This document shows, in pieces, positions 1 through 6,659 of a stretch of 10,565 nt of DNA. Each line of letters begins with the position of its first letter. The stretch's first letter is position 1. The notes beneath the pieces were generated by a model. The model saw nothing but the letters and a program-made list of their open reading frames with translations. It was not told the origin of the DNA and searched no databases. The translations under genes and the position numbers were made by a program. Source of the stretch: Oscillospiraceae bacterium (GTDB taxonomy: Bacteria > Bacillota > Clostridia > Oscillospirales > Oscillospiraceae); the NCBI GenBank assembly GCA_009776905.1, contig WRMX01000090.1:2287-12851 (forward strand). The letters run 5' to 3'.

Positions 1-1239
1 CGACGGAAAATTGAAAAAACCGACGATTTCCAGCTCGAGCTCGCCAATCCGGCCTGCATCGGGAGTGCTTTTGAGCAAATAATCGTGGGTTTTCGACTCC
101 ATGTCCGCAATCAGGTTTATCACATATTGCGTTTCCGGGATGCTGACTGTGATGGTATCTCCGATTTCCAACCCGCGCAGGCGCGCGAACTGGTCGTGTA
201 TCACCGCGACATTCCGTTGATTTGCATAGTCGTCCCTATCGAGCCACCGCCCGTCCACTAAACGCAGGGTGCCAAATTGCGGTTGCGCGTATGGGATCGC
301 TGTCATGTCGACCGTCGTGCGCAATTGCAGGGAATGCTGGTCGAGATTGACCCTTGCGAGCTCGTCGGCCAGCCACTCAATCTCGGGCACCGAAACGTCC
401 AGTTGCTCTCCCCGGGCCACCGGGATATACCATAATCTGTCATCCGGCGACTTGCGGTCCCAATTCGTTGAAATGCTGTTGACGGGCCTCATTACAAGGT
501 AGTCCATGTTGCTTTTTCCTTGTTTTGGAAATCCCGCGCCGATAGCATCTTTCGTGTATCGTATGCTATCGTACATTTCCATGCCCCTGATGAAATAACG
601 ATTGCCGACGGCCATGCCGCTGACTGCTGTGGTGATGGCCGGTTCGTCATCATATGATTCGAGGCGGCCTTGCTCCGCTTCCAGAGCTTCGGTTTCTTGC
701 ATGGATAAATAATAGTGGACAGATATTTCATTACCGACGGCCAGATACTCCGGATAGCTCGACATTATGTCGTCCACTTTAAATGTGAGTATGTCGTAAG
801 GAGGATTTGGATATACTGTCGTCACTCGCTTGATGCTAAGGAGCTCGCCATAGAAAAAGGCGTCCGTCAGATGCTCCGTGAATCCCGACAGGCCTCCAAG
901 ACCGTCGGCGGTGGCAATGCCGTTCCATCCGCTTATGTCCGCGTTGGGCATGCCTTGCAGTATGCCTTCCGACGCCCTGCGCCTGTCTTCAAATTCCACA
1001 TATGCGCTCTTTGAGACGATGTCGGCGCCGGCAGCGACGTCTTCAAGGTATGTGTTGCTGCCGCTGAGGTATCCTATGGAGCGGTAGTACTTGCCGAGGT
1101 TCGTGATTTGGTCCGAAATGACGATGTATTCCGTGGCGTGCAGGACGAACGCAAATACCGCTGCGGCTATGAGCAGTATGAGCAGCGCGGTACGCAATGG
1201 TTGCCTTGACATTGATTTGATGAATGTGTTTTTTCGCAT
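1..1239 (-). CDS. ABC transporter permease, FtsX/MacB-like, N-terminal part (cut by window edge)
   Basis: The frame is open from an ATG at 1239 to the left edge with no stop, giving 413 residues of a longer protein. It starts MRKNTFIKSMSRQPLRTALL: a basic N-terminus followed by one membrane helix (about residues 15-36), as in FtsX/MacB-family permeases. The remaining residues (about 40-413) are polar with no further membrane segment, which fits the large extracytoplasmic domain these permeases carry between helix 1 and the C-terminal helices. Those helices would lie outside the window. The start is supported by AAGGGGTGA ending 7 nt before the ATG. The gene has its own promoter at 1347-1374 and a leader of about 100 nt. 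The family call comes from architecture and the N-terminal motif; substrate and ATPase partner are not visible. Export of a peptide, lipid or drug is possible but unproven. Confidence 0.72.
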   Translation of the reverse strand, partial: MRKNTFIKSMSRQPLRTALLILLIAAAVFAFVLHATEYIVISDQITNLGKYYRSIGYLSGSNTYLEDVAAGADIVSKSAYVEFEDRRRASEGILQGMPNADISGWNGIATADGLGGLSGFTEHLTDAFFYGELLSIKRVTTVYPNPPYDILTFKVDDIMSSYPEYLAVGNEISVHYYLSMQETEALEAEQGRLESYDDEPAITTAVSGMAVGNRYFIRGMEMYDSIRYTKDAIGAGFPKQGKSNMDYLVMRPVNSISTNWDRKSPDDRLWYIPVARGEQLDVSVPEIEWLADELARVNLDQHSLQLRTTVDMTAIPYAQPQFGTLRLVDGRWLDRDDYANQRNVAVIHDQFARLRGLEIGDTITVSIPETQYVINLIADMESKTHDYLLKSTPDAGRIGELELEIVGFFNFPS

Positions 1240-1271
1240 CGGGTCGTCACCCCTTGATATCAATTCTATCT

Positions 1272-1324
1272 GCCAGAGCTCTTCTATAATAAGACATGCC
1301 ATCCACGTTTCTCCAGCTCTTGGC
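1272..1324 (-). other. Possible stem-loop in the permease leader
   Basis: GCCAGAGCT (1272-1280) pairs with AGCTCTTGGC (1315-1324): nine base pairs with one bulged base and a 34-nt loop. It lies within the leader RNA predicted between the promoter and the permease start. No run of T follows on the minus strand, so it is not a terminator. It may be a leader structure or chance pairing. Confidence 0.25.
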
Positions 1325-1346
1325 TCGTAATTGCTGTGTTATCGAA

Positions 1347-1374
1347 AGTATATACCATTGTAGTGTAATGTCAA
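1347..1374 (-). promoter_or_regulatory. Sigma-A-type promoter of the permease gene
   Basis: On the minus strand, TTGACA (1369-1374) and TATACT (1347-1352) are separated by 16 bp. It begins directly after the terminator of the upstream operon, so the permease is a separate transcription unit. Transcription would start near 1340. Confidence 0.7.
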
Positions 1375-1376
1375 CA

Positions 1377-1411
1377 AAAACGTCTGCGATGATAACAATC
1401 ACAGACGTTTT
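1377..1411 (-). terminator. Intrinsic terminator of the 61-aa/229-aa operon
   Basis: AAAACGTCTG (1377-1386) and CAGACGTTTT (1402-1411) form a 10-bp stem, and the inner GAT/ATC can extend it past one mismatch. On the minus strand the stem runs into TTTTTG, 35 nt beyond the stop of the 229-residue gene. The other strand also has T residues at the stem end, so weak two-way activity is possible, but no plus gene ends here. Confidence 0.75.
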
Positions 1412-1445
1412 AAATTGGATGAGGAGAGGTGGCGCGATTGATGGA

Positions 1446-2135
1446 TTACCATGTCGGTCTGTATTCTTCCCCGGTTGGCGCGATATAGTTGTTTGGCAAT
1501 ATTATGCTCGGCGTTTTGTCCGGATCCGCGCTCGGCCCGATTTTTCCGCCCTCGGAATAATGCTTTAGAAATTCTATGTCGGATGCGCTGTTCACATCGT
1601 TCATGGCAAGGCGGTATTTGCACGCGCGGGCGAGCACTTCATTTGCGACAAATTCTGTGTCTGTGCCTTTTGGGAAGCTAAGAATTGTCATGTAGTACCT
1701 GTCAGTGTCCATATGCGTCAGGCTTATTGTGTCGAAGGAAAGGAATCCGGCTTTGCGGCTGAACCCAATTTTGTGCAGCCACTCGTAGCGGATTTGGCCG
1801 AGCAGAACCTTGCCTTTTTGCTTTTTCTTGTCGCTGATGTCTGTCGAGACGTGTTCCCATTTGATTGTGCCTTGGCTGAATTGTTTGCTTGATACGACAA
1901 TGCGCGAGTCTGTGAAATAGGCTAATGCTTCGCCCCCGAAGCTGATGTAGAGCTCACCGTCTGTCTTAATATCTGTTTTGAAGGAATAGAAGTTTAGCGC
2001 CGTGGCAGCGAGCATGCGGTTCAAGCCGTTGTCCCATTTTTCTTGGAGAATTTTCCCATTTTGATCTGTCGTTGCATAGGCATAACTGCTTGCATTGGCG
2101 CCGATAGGAAAAACTTTAAACGTGCAAAAACTCAT
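1446..2135 (-). CDS. Conserved-looking protein of unknown function, 229 aa
   Basis: I do not recognise this protein with certainty. It has no signal peptide or membrane helix and is probably cytoplasmic. The middle (about residues 55-165) is rich in alternating hydrophobic residues typical of beta strands, including ELYISFGGEALAYFTDSRIV. This is loosely reminiscent of bacterial PH-like domains, which often carry a 'T-x-x-R-hydrophobic' strand; that is inference only. The tail (about residues 190-229) is Pro- and Gly-rich and ends EEYRPTW. The frame is open upstream to a TTG at 2168, but I chose the ATG at 2135 because GAAAGG lies 9 nt before it and the TTG has no such site. It follows the 61-residue membrane-protein gene by 41 nt on the same strand and is followed by a terminator, so the two form an operon and may act together at the membrane. 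Confidence 0.7.
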   Translation of the reverse strand: MSFCTFKVFPIGANASSYAYATTDQNGKILQEKWDNGLNRMLAATALNFYSFKTDIKTDGELYISFGGEALAYFTDSRIVVSSKQFSQGTIKWEHVSTDISDKKKQKGKVLLGQIRYEWLHKIGFSRKAGFLSFDTISLTHMDTDRYYMTILSFPKGTDTEFVANEVLARACKYRLAMNDVNSASDIEFLKHYSEGGKIGPSADPDKTPSIILPNNYIAPTGEEYRPTW

Positions 2136-2176
2136 TTTTGTTTGCCTTTCATTGAAAGCCATTCGCAACTGTTGCG

Positions 2177-2362
2177 TCAGCTATTCGTTGCAAGGATGAC
2201 AAGCAGGATGATAATCAGTATTATCCCGAATGCCGCAGCGACGATATTTCCGACTTTCCTTACATTCTTTGCTACTTTCACGCCCTTTTCGATTCTCTGC
2301 CGGGTCAGTTGCTGCTTTTGGTTTTTCTCCATCATGTCGTCCCATTGGTTGTTCTCGCTCAT
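2177..2362 (-). CDS. Small single-pass, C-terminally anchored membrane protein, 61 aa
   Basis: The first 38 residues are hydrophilic and charged (Gln/Lys/Arg-rich, probably helical). They are followed by one strongly hydrophobic helix (about residues 39-58, NIVAAAFGIILIIILLVILA) and only three more residues. This is the layout of a C-tail-anchored protein with its N-terminus in the cytoplasm; the basic residues just before the helix agree with that. The ATG at 2362 is preceded by AAAGGGAGGT, a nearly perfect ribosome binding site with a 9-nt spacer, which makes this a convincing gene despite its size. It is first in an operon with the 229-residue gene. No family is recognised. It may be a membrane anchor or partner for the downstream product. 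Confidence 0.72.
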   Translation of the reverse strand: MSENNQWDDMMEKNQKQQLTRQRIEKGVKVAKNVRKVGNIVAAAFGIILIIILLVILATNS

Positions 2363-2439
2363 TTTTTATGACCTCCCTTTGAAGTTAGTGTTGTATGGGT
2401 TCCTTGGTTACACATTCTACAGGCAGATTTTACTGAATG

Positions 2440-2512
2440 CCCCACACAATCGGGTAGTTGTCGTAATTATTTTTTCGTGTGACATAACTACCCATTTGTG
2501 TGGGGATTTTTT
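2440..2512 (+). repeat. Long imperfect palindrome with a terminator-like T tract
   Basis: CCCCACACAA (2440-2449) pairs with TTGTGTGGGG (2496-2505), and GGGTAGTT (2452-2459) pairs with AACTACCC (2486-2493). A 2x2 internal mismatch separates these stems; GTC/GAC adds 3 bp after a 2-nt bulge, and the loop is 18 nt. Six T residues follow at 2507-2512, so in plus orientation this is a textbook intrinsic terminator shape. No plus-strand gene lies upstream, however. It sits between two divergent operons and its T tract falls in the -35 region of the plus promoter. It could be an operator, an insulator against antisense reading, the end of a short RNA, or a small palindromic mobile-element remnant. 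No flanking target duplication is evident. Confidence 0.65.
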
Positions 2513-2526
2513 GCTGTTGTATGGTA

Positions 2527-2535
2527 TGATATACT
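2527..2535 (+). promoter_or_regulatory. Candidate extended -10 promoter of the sensor operon
   Basis: TGATATACT is an extended -10 element (TG at 2527-2528, TATACT at 2530-2535). A good -35 is missing at the standard distance, where only T-rich sequence from the palindrome is found; extended -10 promoters tolerate this. Transcription would begin near 2542 and give a leader of about 160 nt holding the tandem repeats. Confidence 0.45.
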
Positions 2536-2605
2536 GATGATGGCTACGCTCACAACCCGGATGCCGCGCGCTGCGGCAAAATTCGTCCGGCCGTCGGCAG
2601 ACATT

Positions 2606-2691
2606 CTTTATGGCGGTGCAGGCTTTATGGCGGCAGTCAGGCTTTACGGCGGTGTACGCTTTACGACAGATAGGCTTTGCGGTGGTGTAGG
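2606..2691 (+). repeat. Five degenerate tandem repeats in the sensor-operon leader
   Basis: Five successive copies each begin CTTT: 2606-2622 (CTTTATGGCGGTGCAGG), 2623-2641, 2642-2658 (CTTTACGGCGGTGTACG), 2659-2674 and 2675-2691 (CTTTGCGGTGGTGTAGG). Lengths are 17, 19, 17, 16 and 17 bp. Copies 1, 3 and 5 are most alike, and 2 and 4 diverge, so the real unit may be a pair of about 33-36 bp. The array ends 12 nt before the sensor ATG at 2704 and immediately before its GGAG, so it lies in the leader RNA or its DNA template. Confidence 0.65.
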
Positions 2692-2703
2692 CCGGAGCTA
2701 TTG

Positions 2704-4437
2704 ATGCGAGCTTTTGATGAGAGGGGGCAGATTGATTTGGCGCGAAAAAAGCATAAGGAAGCAGCGCTGATCATTGCGGTGTTCTTGCTTTTGTGCATTA
2801 TTTCTTTTTATCGGCAAGCCGGTTTGCATGTCGCGCCCGCTGACACCATCCGCCCTGTGGTCATATATGCAGCGTATGTGATGCTTCTTGCCTGGTGGTG
2901 GGCGACCGTGCGAAGCCGAGTCACTCAGCGCAACATGCGCGTTTTCTTATTAGCGGAGAGCATACTGATGCTCCTTGGGATTACGATCCGTTTCATCCAC
3001 GATGCGTTTACGCAGTATTTTACAAATGTCGTCTTGACGGACAGCGAGCTGCACCTTATCAGGTTCAGTGGGTATCTGAACGCACTGCCTTTTATCCTAG
3101 CGCCCTTGTTTGGGCTCTTTGCCTCATTTGGATTGGGAAAGACAGAGGACTACAAATTTCAACGAAACCGATATCTGCTCCTCGTCCCGGGGATTGTAAT
3201 TCCATCGCTGTTGTTGACAAATGATATTCATCATCTTATTTTTCAACCTTTGCAGGATGAAATCAACGATTTTCTTTACTTTCGACCGCGCGCGGGCTTT
3301 TATGTTATGATCGCATGGGCATTCGCGCTGTTGTTCGCGCGCGTGTTTGTCGTTCGGCATAGGAGCAGGGAAGCGGGCTCCGACAGCGGCGTGGAGTCTC
3401 GCGCCGGGTATGCAAGACTGGTTCCGTTGATATTCACAGTGTTGGTGATTGTGGTAAATATTCCATATATGCTCGCTGCCTACGTTGTGGAGTATGAGTT
3501 GATGGAGCAGTCCATTCTGTTGTTTTTCATCGAGATATGCATCTGGGAGACCAGCATAATCGCCGGCATGGTGCCGGTAAACACGCGATATGATGAGGTG
3601 TTCGACCGGTCTACGGTCGCAATGCAGATACTTGGGGAGGATGGGGACGTCCGTTTGAGTTCGTCAACGGCGGTGGCGATATCTCATGATATGTTTGAGC
3701 TTTTGAAGAAAGAGCGGCATGCTCGGATGCAGGATGGAATCGAGTTTCATTTGCATACGATCATGGGCGGATATGCTGTATGGCAGACCGATGTGTCCGA
3801 GACGGTTGCAGTCATCAGCGAGTTGCAGAGGAGCATGGAAAGACTTGAACACGACAGCGAACTGGTGCGGCAGGAGTTGGCGGCAAAGTCCGAAGAGGCG
3901 GCGGTGCGCGAGAAAATCGAAATCTACTCCCTTCTGGCAGGCGAGGTTACAAAGCAGCTGACATTATTGCATGACCTGTTGAATGAATGTGAGCATGGCG
4001 TTGATACTGATGCGTTATTCAAGAAAATCTGCCTGATTGGCGCCTATATCAAGAGACGGTGCAATCTCAGGCTTATCGAGCAATCTGATAATATTATATC
4101 GAATCAGGAGTTGGATTTGTGCTTCATGGAGATAATCGGGTGCCTCGAGCAGATGGACATTAGCGCTAAGGTTGTATGGCGGACGCATGGCACACTGGCT
4201 CCCGAGTTTGCAATCTGTGCATTCGATGTTTTTCAATTTTTGATCGAGCGAGAACAGTTCGCGCTCGATGCAATTCATGTTTCATTTGATACAAATGTTG
4301 ATTTTACTATAGAGGTTTTTTCAGACAGTGGCGTTAAAGGCAGCCTGTTGTCTGAGCTGCAGCGTTTAAACAAGGCGGACTATCGACTGAGCGTGAGTGG
4401 CGCAGAACGAGGTTACCGAGTTGTTTTCAGTGGCTGA
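2704..4437 (+). CDS. 7TM sensor of the histidine-kinase type with degenerate kinase core, 577 aa
   Basis: The N-terminal half has about eight hydrophobic segments (near residues 20-36, 50-69, 79-97, 122-143, 158-172, 197-216, 238-262, 268-290). These match the N-terminal 7TM region found in many clostridial sensor kinases. A cytoplasmic PAS-like stretch follows (about 300-370), then a charged coiled coil (about 370-425), then a C-terminal region with a kinase-like layout. In the C-terminal part I find no phosphoacceptor-His motif (EIYSLLAGEVTKQL stands where the H box is expected), no N box and no GxG lid, so it is probably not an active kinase. The frame opens at a TTG at 2677; I chose the ATG at 2704 because GGAG lies 6 nt before it. 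A later TTG at 2737, after AGGGGG, is an alternative. The active kinase gene starts 10 nt downstream, so the two are co-transcribed. Inference: it senses a signal and controls that kinase. Confidence 0.75.
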   Translation: MRAFDERGQIDLARKKHKEAALIIAVFLLLCIISFYRQAGLHVAPADTIRPVVIYAAYVMLLAWWWATVRSRVTQRNMRVFLLAESILMLLGITIRFIHDAFTQYFTNVVLTDSELHLIRFSGYLNALPFILAPLFGLFASFGLGKTEDYKFQRNRYLLLVPGIVIPSLLLTNDIHHLIFQPLQDEINDFLYFRPRAGFYVMIAWAFALLFARVFVVRHRSREAGSDSGVESRAGYARLVPLIFTVLVIVVNIPYMLAAYVVEYELMEQSILLFFIEICIWETSIIAGMVPVNTRYDEVFDRSTVAMQILGEDGDVRLSSSTAVAISHDMFELLKKERHARMQDGIEFHLHTIMGGYAVWQTDVSETVAVISELQRSMERLEHDSELVRQELAAKSEEAAVREKIEIYSLLAGEVTKQLTLLHDLLNECEHGVDTDALFKKICLIGAYIKRRCNLRLIEQSDNIISNQELDLCFMEIIGCLEQMDISAKVVWRTHGTLAPEFAICAFDVFQFLIEREQFALDAIHVSFDTNVDFTIEVFSDSGVKGSLLSELQRLNKADYRLSVSGAERGYRVVFSG

Positions 4438-4447
4438 GGGCATGATT

Positions 4448-5872
4448 ATGCAGGTTTCACCGAGCATTTTAATACTGAGTCTCATGCATCTGCTGCTTTT
4501 GATTGCAGGGGCAAATATCTTCATGCAGATTTGGGTGCGGTATCGTATGCGCTGCCGGGCAGCAGGTGCTTTGCAGGTTATGATGCAAACGGCGAATCTT
4601 GCTCTTTTGCTGCGCTGCCTTACGGGGTATGACATATTCGCATGGCTTAATGAAGGGAACGCCAACGCATTTATTATTGTTCAGTTGTTATTTGCGTTGG
4701 TTTTGTTGATACGCATATATTTTGTCTTGCGGAAGGTGTCTGTCCATCGTAATTCGCTATTGTCACCGCAAACGATTCGGGAGACGATCGATAATTTGCC
4801 CGGAGGATTGTCAATTTCGACAGTAAGAGGGAAACCGATTTTGACAAACAGGCGAATGAACGAATTGGTTTATGCGATTTTGGGGCATACTGTTTTGAAT
4901 GTGCTGTCGGTGTGGGGCGAACTTGCGCAGGGCGATGGTGGCGGCGGATGCATGAGGCTGGAGGATGCGTGGATGAACCCAACGTTTGAATACGCTGCTG
5001 CCGCCAAACGCAGCGCAGGAGTGTTGGAACGCGGCTATGCTCCGGCTGTGCCCGGCAGCGTGGAGCTTGGCAGCGTGGAGCCCGGCAGCGTGGAGCTGGA
5101 AGCGGGCAGCATATATTATTCGCTCCCTGACGGCAGCATATGGAGGTTCAGCCGTACGGAGCTTACGAGCAAAGAACCGCATTACATCCAGCTGGATGCG
5201 ACCGATGTCACTGATATATATCGATATAGCAGGGATCTATACGAAAGCAACACGAAACTTGCTGAACAATACCGGCGCCAGCAGGCACTGCTTGACAATA
5301 TCGTGCAGATAAATTTTGATAAGGAAATTTTGTCAACAAAGATGAGAATACATGATGATCTCGGGAGGAGCATACTTACGACAAAGCAGCATCTGTCCAA
5401 TGGAACAATTAATGATAATATAAAATATCTTGCGGAGGTCTGGGGTCGAATCGTTCGTGGTTTTAAAGAGTACTCGCACGACTCGCCTGAAGACGAGAAG
5501 TCGCCGGAAGCGGAGCTGATAAACGCGGCTGAGATGATAGGATGTCAAATCGTTTTTGAAGGCGAGAGGCCTATTCACCGGAAATCGGTGCTGTTATTAT
5601 ATGCTGCTGTGAGAGAGGCTTTGACAAATGCAGTGCTCCACGCAAAAGCAGACCGGCTCATCGTGACGATTAAGCCGGTTAGCAGAGGGCATATGGTTGA
5701 GATTTCCGACAATGGCAGCAGCGGCATTACATCGCTCATTGAGGGGAATGGACTCGGCAATTTGCGCAAGAGGCTGGAGCAGGAGGGAGCGAGTCTCGAT
5801 ATTGTCATTCGCAGTGGAGTGATGCTGCGGATTTTGATCCCGGGAGAAGAGAATACGCGCGGAGATGAATAG
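4448..5872 (+). CDS. Membrane sensor histidine kinase, NarL/LiaS-like class, 474 aa
   Basis: Three membrane helices are visible near residues 6-28, 42-60 and 74-95. A PAS-like segment follows (about 112-150, LPGGLSISTVRGKPILTNRR), then a low-complexity insert with GSVEL/GSVEP/GSVEL repeats (203-217), then a coiled linker. The catalytic core is complete: an H box around His302 (RIHDDLGRS), an N box around Asn394 (REALTNAVLHA), DNGSSG at 421-426 and GNGLGNLRKRL at 433-443. It should autophosphorylate and pass phosphate to a NarL-type regulator; the obvious partner converges on it at 5900-6541. The frame is open from a GTG at 4397, which would overlap the preceding gene by 41 nt. I prefer the ATG at 4448, with GAGGG 7 nt upstream and overlapping the preceding stop, a sign of translational coupling. 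It is likely co-transcribed with the 7TM sensor. Confidence 0.85.
   Translation: MQVSPSILILSLMHLLLLIAGANIFMQIWVRYRMRCRAAGALQVMMQTANLALLLRCLTGYDIFAWLNEGNANAFIIVQLLFALVLLIRIYFVLRKVSVHRNSLLSPQTIRETIDNLPGGLSISTVRGKPILTNRRMNELVYAILGHTVLNVLSVWGELAQGDGGGGCMRLEDAWMNPTFEYAAAAKRSAGVLERGYAPAVPGSVELGSVEPGSVELEAGSIYYSLPDGSIWRFSRTELTSKEPHYIQLDATDVTDIYRYSRDLYESNTKLAEQYRRQQALLDNIVQINFDKEILSTKMRIHDDLGRSILTTKQHLSNGTINDNIKYLAEVWGRIVRGFKEYSHDSPEDEKSPEAELINAAEMIGCQIVFEGERPIHRKSVLLLYAAVREALTNAVLHAKADRLIVTIKPVSRGHMVEISDNGSSGITSLIEGNGLGNLRKRLEQEGASLDIVIRSGVMLRILIPGEENTRGDE
5054..5098 (+). repeat. Three in-frame 15-bp tandem repeats inside the kinase gene
   Basis: Copies at 5054-5068, 5069-5083 and 5084-5098 share GGCAGCGTGGAGC and encode GSVEL, GSVEP, GSVEL. 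Because the unit is a multiple of three, copy-number change would alter linker length without breaking the frame. Confidence 0.85.
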
Positions 5873-5899
5873 CAGACAAAGAGCTCAAAGACAACGAGC

Positions 5900-6541
5900 T
5901 CAGAACTTCGGCAGGATCAATCGCTTGCTCACGACATCGACTACTAACTGGAGAGTGCTACGATATCCAGTCTTCATAAGAAGGTTCTTTATGTGGTATT
6001 TCACGGTATTTGTCGAAAGCCCCAAATTATCAGAGATTTCCTCATACTTATAACCAAGCGCGAGCTGCCTCAGGACGTCCATCTCACGCTCGGTCAGATC
6101 ATTGCTGTCCGTGAAACCTATGGAAATGACAGGTGATTCCGGTGGATAGACTGATTCGCCCTGCATCGTGCGGTTCATCACGTCGAGAAGATCAAACTCC
6201 CCATATTCTTTGTACCAAAAGCTGTCGCATCCGGCAGCTTTTGCCTTGTTGATGAAAGAGTGTTCGGGCATGGACGTCATTGCGATGATCCGTATGTCCG
6301 GGTTATGCTTCTTAATTTTCCCTGCAGCTACCAACCCCGACTCGTCGTCCGCCGTGCAGATATCCATCAAGACAAGGTCAACCTGACCGTTCATGCATAT
6401 GATCTCCGCATTCGCGGCGTTTTCGAGCGACGCGACCAGAGAATAGCCCCCTGCCTCGCCTACAATCCCTTCAATTAAGTCACGTGTGATTTTGGAATCC
6501 TCCACAACAAGAACCTTCGTCAAATAACCACCCCAATGCAT
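5900..6541 (-). CDS. NarL/LuxR-family response regulator, 213 aa
   Basis: The receiver domain (about residues 8-125) has the acidic pair Glu14-Asp15, phosphoacceptor Asp60 (DLVLMDI), Thr/Ser at 89-90 and Lys111. A LuxR-type helix-turn-helix follows (about 149-200), with LTEREMDVLRQLALGYKYEE and the recognition helix LSTNTVKYHIKNLLMKTG. It should bind DNA when phosphorylated. It converges on the kinase gene at 4448-5872, with 27 nt between the two stop codons, and that kinase is its likely donor. I keep the ATG at 6541. A TTG at 6523 (codon 7) is a serious alternative: GGGGTGG lies just before it, and the product would begin right at the first receiver strand (TKVLVVEDS). I see no convincing promoter; TTGACG at 6570-6575 lacks a matching -10. 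Confidence 0.9.
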   Translation of the reverse strand: MHWGGYLTKVLVVEDSKITRDLIEGIVGEAGGYSLVASLENAANAEIICMNGQVDLVLMDICTADDESGLVAAGKIKKHNPDIRIIAMTSMPEHSFINKAKAAGCDSFWYKEYGEFDLLDVMNRTMQGESVYPPESPVISIGFTDSNDLTEREMDVLRQLALGYKYEEISDNLGLSTNTVKYHIKNLLMKTGYRSTLQLVVDVVSKRLILPKF

Positions 6542-6619
6542 GTAATGGCGATTTCCTAGCGTGGCATACCGTCAAGCGCTCATGATTTATGAGAGGATGC
6601 AGATGACGAACCTATTTTC

Positions 6620-6647
6620 AAACCCCATGGCTAGAGACAGGGGGTTT
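6620..6647 (-). terminator. Weak intrinsic terminator after the ATPase gene
   Basis: AAACCCC (6620-6626) and GGGGTTT (6641-6647) form a 7-bp stem with a 14-nt loop, starting 13 nt beyond the ATPase stop on the minus strand. The following sequence (GAAAATAGG) is a poor T tract, so termination would be inefficient and read-through into the response regulator gene is possible. The rest of the 6542-6659 gap holds nothing I can identify. Confidence 0.4.
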
Positions 6648-6659
6648 ACGTCGCTTTTG

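Noticed and set aside
269..1087. Several short plus-strand frames over the left end
   Set aside because: They lie opposite an uninterrupted minus-strand permease frame that has a promoter and ribosome binding site.
2136..2168. Earlier TTG start of the 229-residue protein
   Set aside because: No ribosome binding site at a useful distance, while GAAAGG precedes the ATG at 2135.
4397..4447. Earlier GTG start for the membrane kinase
   Set aside because: It would overlap the 7TM sensor gene by 41 nt and has no ribosome binding site; ATG 4448 has GAGGG at 7 nt.
4811..5182. 123-codon minus-strand frame within the kinase gene, with repeats of HAA-type
   Set aside because: It is the complement of the kinase insert repeats, has no ribosome binding site, and the plus-strand frame has a full set of kinase motifs.
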